Part shown: piece by piece, positions 6,486 through 11,825 of the stretch | How positions within the stretch are numbered: position 1 is the first letter of the stretch | Layout: each line of letters opens with the position of its first letter | DNA from: an uncultured Woeseiaceae bacterium | Lineage (GTDB): Bacteria; Pseudomonadota; Gammaproteobacteria; Steroidobacterales; Woeseiaceae | NCBI GenBank assembly: GCA_945787435.1 | Contig: CALZHX010000108.1 | Location: 1-11,825 of the forward strand | DNA length: 11,825 nucleotides | Direction of reading: 5' to 3' | Translations under genes and position numbers: made by a program | Notes under the pieces: generated by a model | The model's database searches: none | Told to the model about the DNA's origin: nothing | The model's input: only the letters and a program-made list of their open reading frames with translations

Positions 6486-6500
6486 CCTCGCATGGCACGA

Positions 6501-6509
6501 TGCTATGAT
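6501..6509 (+). promoter_or_regulatory. Possible extended -10 promoter before the MFS exporter gene
   Basis: TGC-TATGAT (6501-6509) has an extended -10 TGn and five of six -10 matches. It ends 5 nt before GTG 6515. TTAGCC (6481-6486 region) at about 17 bp is a poor -35. No Shine-Dalgarno precedes the start, so a leaderless transcript is possible. Confidence 0.35.
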
Positions 6510-6514
6510 GCGCC

Positions 6515-7735
6515 GTGACCAAATCTGCCATTACGAATCGCAATTACCTGATCTACCTGACGGGTAATACGATATCCCTGCACGGACTCTGGATTTACCG
6601 GGTTGCCCTGGGCTGGTATGCGTGGCAGCTTTCCGGTTCCGAGTTCTGGGTCGGCGTGGTCGCGTTTTCACAGTTCGCGCCGGCAGTCGTGTTCGGTCCG
6701 ATTTTTGGCGTACTTGCGGATCGCTTCGATCGCCGCGCAGCATCCCTGTTTATCAATTCACTGAGCGTGCTCAACATGTTATTGCTGGGGCTGCTCGCGC
6801 TGCTTGGGCATGTCGACATCCTTGTGCTGACAATGTTGTCGCTGATGCAGGGCACGCTTGACGGCGCACACATGCCCGTGCGCATGTCCGTCGTACCTAA
6901 CCTCGTGGCAAAAGGGCAGCTCGAGAGCGCCATCGCCATCACCTCGATTTCATTTAATGTCTCCCGGTTTGTCGGGCCCGCGATTGCCGGCTTCGTGATC
7001 ACGGCGTACGGAGTCGCGTCCGCTTTTATGGTTAACGGTATTTCGTACATTGCATTGATCCTGGCGATGATCATCGTGAAACTGAACCCGTCCCCGGAAA
7101 AGAAGCAGCGCCGGCGGCACGTATGGCATGAAATGCGTGAAGGCGTGAGCTATGTGCTGGGTCACGCGCGTATTCGGGCCTTGTTGGTCGTCGTCGCCGT
7201 TGCCTCTGTTTTCGGCCGTGGCGCACTGGAGATGATGCCGGTGTTCGCGGACGCAGTATTCGGGCGCGGCAGCGCCGGCCTCGCAACGCTGACATCGTCG
7301 ATAGGTGCCGGTGCGGTGGTCGCGGGTCTGATCCTGTCGCGAGGCGTCAGTTGGTTGAACGTCGCGGTCATCCGCGGCGCAGTGGCGCTGGCTGGCCTGC
7401 TTATTGCGATTCTGGGTGCGCTCGGTGACTTCTGGACAGGCGTGGCGATCGTTGCGGTTCTGGGTGTTATTCTGTCGATGTGCGGCGTTGGCTCGCAAAT
7501 CCTGATCCAGACTCTGGTCGAAGACGAGGTTCGCGGTCGCGTCAGCAGTTTGTGGGGCGTCATCGCATTCGGTGGCACGGCGCTTGGAAGCCTGGTCGTC
7601 GGCGGCGCGGCCAGTATCTGGGGCCTGCAGGATGTCGTGGTAGTAGCCGGTCTTGCATGCAGTTTCGTCGCGTTGCTTTCGATATATCATTCCAATAACG
7701 GTGAGGGGAAGACCCAGCGTGCAGACAGCGAATGA
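6515..7735 (+). CDS. MFS transporter, DHA3-like (EntS/MFS_3-type exporter)
   Basis: 406 residues and about 12 hydrophobic segments. Motif A is GVLADRFDRR (65-74) in loop 2-3, and the helix 5 antiporter-type motif is NVSRFVGPAIAGF (148-160). PVRMSVVPNLVAKGQLESAIAI (120-141) is typical of the DHA3/EntS group, which exports siderophores, macrolides and other small molecules with protons. It starts at GTG 6515; no earlier start is likely, since proline dehydrogenase ends at 6485, and no Shine-Dalgarno is seen. Its last 17 nt overlap the next MFS gene, so the two are translationally linked. An exporter-type protein heading a catabolic-looking operon is odd. It may expel a toxic intermediate or act as an importer despite its family. 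The substrate is unknown. Confidence 0.85.
   Translation: MTKSAITNRNYLIYLTGNTISLHGLWIYRVALGWYAWQLSGSEFWVGVVAFSQFAPAVVFGPIFGVLADRFDRRAASLFINSLSVLNMLLLGLLALLGHVDILVLTMLSLMQGTLDGAHMPVRMSVVPNLVAKGQLESAIAITSISFNVSRFVGPAIAGFVITAYGVASAFMVNGISYIALILAMIIVKLNPSPEKKQRRRHVWHEMREGVSYVLGHARIRALLVVVAVASVFGRGALEMMPVFADAVFGRGSAGLATLTSSIGAGAVVAGLILSRGVSWLNVAVIRGAVALAGLLIAILGALGDFWTGVAIVAVLGVILSMCGVGSQILIQTLVEDEVRGRVSSLWGVIAFGGTALGSLVVGGAASIWGLQDVVVVAGLACSFVALLSIYHSNNGEGKTQRADSE
7703..7709 (+). promoter_or_regulatory. Shine-Dalgarno deciding the second MFS gene start
   Basis: GAGGGGA lies inside the end of the preceding gene, 9 nt before GTG 7719. The open frame extends upstream to 7653 without a ribosome site, so GTG 7719 is preferred. 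Confidence 0.6.
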
Positions 7736-9017
7736 CGCCTTTGTTTCGCCCGCAGCCAGGCGCTATACCATGGTCGTGCTGGCCGTCGTTTACATGTTCA
7801 ATTTTGTTGACCGGCAAATCCTCGCCATCCTGTTACCGGCGATCCGCGACGAATTTCTTGTCAGCGACACGATTCTCGGTCTCCTGGCGGGTACGGCGTT
7901 CGCATTGTTCTATGCCACGCTCGGTGTGCCTATTGCCCTGCTTGCGGATCGCTGGAATCGCCGTAACCTGATCGCCATTGCTCTGGCGATCTGGAGTGGC
8001 ATGACCGCACTATCGGGGTTTACAACGAATATCTGGCAACTCGGTCTTGCGCGCGTTGGCGTCGGGGTAGGAGAGGCGGGTTGCAGCCCGGCGGCGCATT
8101 CCATGATCTCGGACCTGTATCCACCCGAGCAGCGTTCAACAGCCATGGGTTTCTACACACTCGGTATTTCGGCCGGCATCATGCTGGCGTACATCGCCGG
8201 CGGCTGGGTTGTTCAGAACATCGGCTGGCGCGAAGCGTTCTTGATCGTCGGTATTCCGGGCGTGTTTCTGGCCATTATTGTACGAACGACGCTCAACGAG
8301 CCGCCCAGGGGGCTGTCGGAGAATCGGCAGGACAGCGGGCATCATCCGCCGCTACTGGAGGTATTCCGTTACCTTTTGCTGCGTCGCTCGTTCGTGCATA
8401 TGGCCGTTGCCGCGGGCTTCTCTTCGTTTGTCGGATATTCGGTAATCATTTTCTTTCCGAGTTTTGTTGATCGCAGCTATGAAATGCAGATCGCATCCTT
8501 AGGGTTATGGCTTGGACTGATTCTCGGCATCGCAGGCGGATTCGGTTTTTTCTCGGGCGGCTTTTTTGCAGACTACTTTGGCCGCGTGCGGCGAGAAAAT
8601 GCGCTCCGCTTCATTGCCCTGTCGCAGTTGATCGCGGCGGTGATGCTGCTGGGTGTGTACCTGGCGCCGACGGCTCGATCGAGCCTCCTGTTCTTCATTG
8701 TTCCTGCCGCAATTTCGAATTTCTTCCTGGCGCCGGTGCTCGCCCAGACCCAGGGTCTCGTCCCTTTGCGCATGCGCGGTGTTGCGTCGGCCGTCATGTT
8801 GTTTTTTATTAACCTGATCAGTCTCGGTCTTGGGCCACCTGTTGTCGGGGCCCTTAGCGACAATCTCGTGCCGCTCTTCGGCGACGACTCATTGCGGTAC
8901 AGTCTCCTGATTACCGTGGTCGTCATGGGGCCCTGGGCGGCGCTGCACTATTTTCTGGCTGGGAGATCAATCGATGCTGATCTCTCGCGAGCGACTAACG
9001 AGGAGATCCGAGAGTGA
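7719..9017 (+). CDS. MFS transporter, Spinster-like family
   Basis: 432 residues from GTG 7719, with about 12 hydrophobic segments. Strong Spinster-type signatures are VYMFNFVDRQILAILLPAIR (24-43), LLADRWNRRN (74-83, motif A) and ARVGVGVGEAGCSPAAHSMI (111-130) running into SDLYPPEQRS (131-140). GWREAF (169-174) ends helix 6. Bacterial members are abundant in alphaproteobacteria and marine bacteria and often lie beside catabolic genes for organic acids or aromatics; their substrates are mostly undefined. It is an inner-membrane protein, probably proton-coupled. It starts inside the preceding transporter gene (17-nt overlap) and ends in a GTGA overlap with the lyase gene, so it is made together with both. 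It is the best candidate in the plus-strand run for bringing in the substrate of the two enzymes. Confidence 0.87.
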   Translation: MQTANDAFVSPAARRYTMVVLAVVYMFNFVDRQILAILLPAIRDEFLVSDTILGLLAGTAFALFYATLGVPIALLADRWNRRNLIAIALAIWSGMTALSGFTTNIWQLGLARVGVGVGEAGCSPAAHSMISDLYPPEQRSTAMGFYTLGISAGIMLAYIAGGWVVQNIGWREAFLIVGIPGVFLAIIVRTTLNEPPRGLSENRQDSGHHPPLLEVFRYLLLRRSFVHMAVAAGFSSFVGYSVIIFFPSFVDRSYEMQIASLGLWLGLILGIAGGFGFFSGGFFADYFGRVRRENALRFIALSQLIAAVMLLGVYLAPTARSSLLFFIVPAAISNFFLAPVLAQTQGLVPLRMRGVASAVMLFFINLISLGLGPPVVGALSDNLVPLFGDDSLRYSLLITVVVMGPWAALHYFLAGRSIDADLSRATNEEIRE

Positions 9018-9907
9018 CTTTTGAGCCGATTCGCGGAGTGATCGCGCCGATACTGACGCCATTCAATGACGATTTGCTGATCGCGACCGATCTCTACATT
9101 GATCTTGCGAAAAGCCTGCTTGACGCAGGCTGTGCGGGGCTCGCTCCTTTCGGTACCACGGGTGAAGCGTTGTCGGTCGGTATTGATGAGCGAATTTCTG
9201 CAATCAGCGCGCTCGTAGACGGAGGCATCGAGCCGTCCAGGCTGATACCCGGAACCGGGCTGTCCAATATCGCCGATACTGCGCGCCTTTCGCGGGCTTG
9301 CCTCGACCTCGGTTGCCCGGCTGTTATGACATTGCCCCCGTTCTATTTCAAAGAGGTCAGTGAAGACGGTCTCTACCGCTATTTTTCCGGACTGATAAGC
9401 GCAATCGGTGCGGACGCCCGGGTCTTTCTCTACCACATACCACCGATCGCAGTAGTCGGTATTCCTCCATCGCTTGCCGCGCGACTGCGCGCCGATTTTC
9501 CTGAGCAAATCGTCGGTATCAAGGACAGCTCCGGTGACTGGGAGAACACACAAAAGCTATTCGAGATCGATGACCTGGTTGTGTATCCGGGATCGGAGTT
9601 GCCACTGATTGACGCGTTGCAACTTGGTGGGCCCGGGTGCATTACGGCAACGGCAAACGTCAATGCCACGGCGATCGCCAGGGTAGTCGAGCTCTTCGGC
9701 CAGGGTGACATTGATGCGGCACAACAGGCACACGAGGCGGTACGACAAACACGCCTTACGATCCAGGGTTACGCACCCATTCCGGCGCAAAAGCGCTTGC
9801 TGGCAATGCAGACCGGCGATACGCGGTGGGCAAATGTGCGACCACCCCTGGGTGCAACGTCAGAATCCGATGGCAAGAATCTCGCCGCGGCGTTGAAAGG
9901 GGAATAG
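9014..9907 (+). CDS. DapA/N-acetylneuraminate-lyase superfamily enzyme (not a true DHDPS)
   Basis: 297 residues, the normal size for this class I aldolase family, a cytosolic beta8/alpha8 barrel that forms a Schiff base with a 2-oxo acid. The Schiff-base lysine is Lys170 in QIVGIKDSSGDW. Other family residues are GTTGEA (47-52), LPPFYF (107-112), Tyr140 in FLYHIPP (138-144), YPGSE (191-195) and VRPPLG (275-280). Lysine-pathway DHDPS has Arg after its YNVPxR motif to bind substrate carboxylate; here YHIPPIAVVGI has none, so a catabolic role is more likely. Family members in such roles include 2-keto-3-deoxy acid aldolases, deoxy-oxoglucarate dehydratase and pyrroline-4-hydroxy-2-carboxylate deaminase of hydroxyproline breakdown. 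GTG start with GAGGAG at 9000-9005, overlapping the upstream stop as GTGA; the enolase-family gene follows after 7 nt. The exact reaction is unknown. Confidence 0.88.
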   Translation: MTFEPIRGVIAPILTPFNDDLLIATDLYIDLAKSLLDAGCAGLAPFGTTGEALSVGIDERISAISALVDGGIEPSRLIPGTGLSNIADTARLSRACLDLGCPAVMTLPPFYFKEVSEDGLYRYFSGLISAIGADARVFLYHIPPIAVVGIPPSLAARLRADFPEQIVGIKDSSGDWENTQKLFEIDDLVVYPGSELPLIDALQLGGPGCITATANVNATAIARVVELFGQGDIDAAQQAHEAVRQTRLTIQGYAPIPAQKRLLAMQTGDTRWANVRPPLGATSESDGKNLAAALKGE

Positions 9908-9914
9908 CCAGGTC

Positions 9915-11021
9915 ATGAAAATCACGGCAGTCAGGGCCTACCAGGTCGATCTTCCCCTTATCGAGGGGCGCTACACGTGGGCGGGCGGCAAGCACTATGT
10001 GGAGACCTTCGATTCGACAATTGTTGAGTTGCTGACGGATGAAGATCTCTGTGGCTATGGCGAAAACACGCCGCTCGGCTCGGCCTACTTGCCTGCCTTC
10101 GCGCTGGGAACTCGTGCGGGTATCGCGGAGCTCGCACCGTACCTGATCGGCCAGGATCCCACGGCCGTCGGTCGGATCAACACGCTCATGGATACTGTCC
10201 TGAACGGCCACCCTTACGCCAAGTCGGCTATCGATATGGCGTGCTGGGATCTGTTGGGACATGCCACCGGCAAATCGATCTGTGATCTGATGGGAGGTCG
10301 GCAGGGTGATAGTTTCAAACTCTACCGGGCGATCAGCATGCGGGATCCTGCCGAGATGGCGGCGAACGTTGAGCAGTATCGTGGCCAGGGCTATTCAAAG
10401 TTCCAGCTCAAAGTAGGCGGCGAACCGCTCGAAGACATACAGCGGATACGCGCTGTTCGATCAATTCTTGCCGATGACGAAATTCTCGTCGCCGACGCGA
10501 ATACGGGGTGGCGCATCGATGATGCCGCGCGCGTCGTCAATGCGGTTAGTGACGTCGATGTCTACATTGAGCAGCCCTGCGAGTCTTACGAGCACAGCCT
10601 GACGATTCGCCGTCGTACTGCATTGCCATTTATCCTGGATGAGAACATCGATTCATTGCAGATGCTGATCCGGGCGCACCAGGACGGCGCGATGGACGCG
10701 ATTAATCTGAAGATTTCCAAATTTGGCGGCCTGACCAAGGCGAAGGTCGCCCGCGACGTCTGTGTCAGCCTCGGCATCCCCATGAATATTGAAGACACCT
10801 GGGGTAGCGATTTCATCACCGCGGCTATCGCACATCTTTCGCACTCGACGCCCGACGACTATCGCTTCGCTGCAACGGATTTCAACGCCTACGTTAATGT
10901 CAAAACGGGGCACGGACTCAATGAAAAAGTGGCGGGGGAAGCCAGTGCTCCTCATGCTCCCGGGCTTGGTATCACGCCGGACTTTGCGGTGCTCGGGAAT
11001 CCGGTTTTCGAAGAAAGTTGA
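9915..11021 (+). CDS. Enolase-superfamily enzyme (MLE/MR type), hydroxyproline-betaine epimerase / cis-3-hydroxyproline dehydratase-like
   Basis: 368 residues; start ATG 9915, weak AGGT at 9910. The N-terminal capping domain (~1-125) has GYGENTPLGSAYLPAFALG (47-65) and HPYAKSAIDMACWDLLG (99-115). The barrel carries a complete catalytic set: Lys166 in FQLKVGG, metal ligands Asp194 (VADAN), Glu219 (YIEQP) and Asp242 (LDEN), and Lys266 in NLKISKFGG. Two opposing lysines permit abstraction of an alpha proton from either face, as in racemases, epimerases and some dehydratases. The C-terminus has GLGITPD (350-356). From memory the pattern is nearest HpbD and the enolase-type cis-3-hydroxy-L-proline dehydratase, both acting on proline derivatives; dipeptide epimerases and sugar-acid dehydratases are less likely. 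It lies 7 nt after the lyase gene. Its stop is 1 nt from that of a convergent transporter gene. Superfamily sure, substrate inferred. Confidence 0.87.
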   Translation: MKITAVRAYQVDLPLIEGRYTWAGGKHYVETFDSTIVELLTDEDLCGYGENTPLGSAYLPAFALGTRAGIAELAPYLIGQDPTAVGRINTLMDTVLNGHPYAKSAIDMACWDLLGHATGKSICDLMGGRQGDSFKLYRAISMRDPAEMAANVEQYRGQGYSKFQLKVGGEPLEDIQRIRAVRSILADDEILVADANTGWRIDDAARVVNAVSDVDVYIEQPCESYEHSLTIRRRTALPFILDENIDSLQMLIRAHQDGAMDAINLKISKFGGLTKAKVARDVCVSLGIPMNIEDTWGSDFITAAIAHLSHSTPDDYRFAATDFNAYVNVKTGHGLNEKVAGEASAPHAPGLGITPDFAVLGNPVFEES

Positions 11022-11022
11022 G

Positions 11023-11825
11023 CTACGCTGTTGTCTCCGCCATGGGCTCATCTGCGCGAATGAACAGCCAGAGCAGGGCGCCCACAATGGCGAACAGCGA
11101 GCCACTAATGATCGCGGCGGACCAGCCGAACCAGCCTGCAATGAACGGCACCATCAAGCCGCCAATCACGCCTGGAATATTCCCGCCCGTGTTCAGCACA
11201 CCTGTGGCAACCTGTGAGTGCTTGCCCGCCACACCCATCGTGGCAACCCACATCGGCGCTTCTGTGAGCTGCGTGAAGCCGAAACTGAAACAGAGTGCGA
11301 CGACCGTGATCACCACATTGGCTGATGTTGCTCCGATGTACAGGAACACGGCCGACAGAACGAGCGCTGTCATTGTCTGGTAGCGAGTGCCACGCCGTAT
11401 CCCGAGTTTCCTGACCAGCATGTCGCAGCCGAATCCGCCCACCGTTGCGCCGATTGCGCCCAGAATCCATTGTGCGGCTGTGAACATCCCCGCATCGCTC
11501 GCGGAGAACTCGCGCACGCTAACGAGGTAATAGAAGAACCAGCTGAAGAACAGGTAAAAGACATAATTCATGCAGAAGTAGCTGAGCGCAATGAGAAGTA
11601 CGTTCTTGTCTTTCAGCGCCAGCTTCCATGCACCCTTTTCTATGTCGGCTTCTGCAGGAGGCCGGTCTGAGCGGATGAAGTCCAGCTCTTCTTGCGTGAT
11701 TTTGGGATGATCGGCCTGGTCGTCTGTCACTATCAACCAGTAGGCCAGTGCGGCAATGAGACCTGCCGGGGCCACTATCAGTAAGGCGACCCTCCAGCCG
11801 TAGTTTTGCATCAGCCAGACAACGA
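11023..11825 (-). CDS. MFS transporter, ACS (anion:cation symporter) type, N-terminus beyond the window
   Basis: 266 residues are visible, from an in-frame edge (VVWLMQNYGWRVALL) to TAG at 11025-11023. Roughly the first 150 residues of a normal ~420-residue protein are missing to the right. The visible part is helix 6, a cytoplasmic loop with the ACS-like pattern HPKITQEELDFIRSDRP, then six hydrophobic segments. QVATGVLNTGGNIPGVIGGLMVPFIAGWFGW near the end is typical of helices 10-11. ACS members (ExuT, GudP, phthalate and tartrate carriers) import organic anions with protons or sodium. It converges on the enolase-family gene with a 1-nt gap and may carry the substrate of that pathway. Met 11811 lies within the conserved region and is not the start. 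Confidence 0.85.
   Translation of the reverse strand, partial: VVWLMQNYGWRVALLIVAPAGLIAALAYWLIVTDDQADHPKITQEELDFIRSDRPPAEADIEKGAWKLALKDKNVLLIALSYFCMNYVFYLFFSWFFYYLVSVREFSASDAGMFTAAQWILGAIGATVGGFGCDMLVRKLGIRRGTRYQTMTALVLSAVFLYIGATSANVVITVVALCFSFGFTQLTEAPMWVATMGVAGKHSQVATGVLNTGGNIPGVIGGLMVPFIAGWFGWSAAIISGSLFAIVGALLWLFIRADEPMAETTA

Noticed and set aside
6950..7690. Minus-strand 246-codon frame opposite the DHA3-like gene
   Set aside because: Composition is Arg/Asp/Gln/Asn-rich and low in hydrophobics, and the plus strand carries a coherent 12-helix transporter.
7653..7718. Upstream extension of the second MFS protein to an ATG at 7653
   Set aside because: The 22 added residues show no family similarity and lie deep in the preceding gene, while GTG 7719 has a good ribosome site.
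8948..9553. Minus-strand 201-codon frame spanning the end of the second MFS gene and the lyase gene
   Set aside because: It crosses the junction of two well-supported genes and shows no motif.
1..11825. CRISPR array, IS element, toxin-antitoxin, prophage or defence genes
   Set aside because: No spaced direct repeats, terminal inverted repeats, transposase, integrase, nuclease or small paired genes are visible; all genes are metabolic, transport or regulatory.

Overview
The window is about 11.8 kb of densely packed bacterial chromosome, moderately GC-rich, with ten protein genes and almost no spare DNA. Several things point to a marine or sediment gammaproteobacterium. HemG-type protoporphyrinogen oxidase is largely confined to Gammaproteobacteria. 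The nadA and nadC proteins are proteobacterial in type, and four of the ten genes start with GTG. The order or family cannot be fixed from the sequence alone; Woeseiales-like bacteria are only a guess. I see no rRNA, tRNA, CRISPR, IS element, integrase or phage gene.

Left part (1-2490): NAD biosynthesis. A Nudix-fold transcription factor of the NrtR/NadQ type (5' part only, minus strand) is divergent from nadA, quinolinate synthase. The ~100 bp between them holds two tandem 19-bp palindromes of the form TATGCTC-N5-GAGyATA, very probably the regulator's operators. nadC, quinolinate phosphoribosyltransferase, faces nadA tail to tail, and the two genes overlap by 8 bp. nadC has no visible copy of the palindrome.

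Middle part (2632-6485): an unrecognised membrane-anchored extracytoplasmic protein; an APC-superfamily amino-acid permease preceded by a 46-nt near-perfect hairpin; hemG on the minus strand, whose stop codon abuts the permease stop with no gap; and a monofunctional proline dehydrogenase divergent from hemG.

Right part (6515-11825): a four-gene plus-strand run. It holds a DHA3-like MFS exporter, a Spinster-like MFS transporter, a DapA/N-acetylneuraminate-lyase family lyase, and an enolase-superfamily enzyme resembling hydroxyproline-betaine epimerase and cis-3-hydroxyproline dehydratase. Junctions are a 17-nt overlap, a 4-nt overlap and a 7-nt gap, so translation is probably coupled. A third MFS gene of the anion:cation symporter (ACS) type converges on it from the right edge, with stops 1 nt apart. 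Lyase plus enolase enzyme plus transporters looks like an uptake and catabolism cassette for a small carboxylate. The enolase subgroup and the neighbouring proline dehydrogenase make a hydroxyproline or proline-betaine type substrate a reasonable hypothesis, but this is not proven.

Recurring architecture: all three convergent pairs are packed to -8, 0 and +1 bp with no terminator, and several genes that begin transcription units lack a Shine-Dalgarno sequence but carry a -10-like hexamer 5-10 nt before the start codon.
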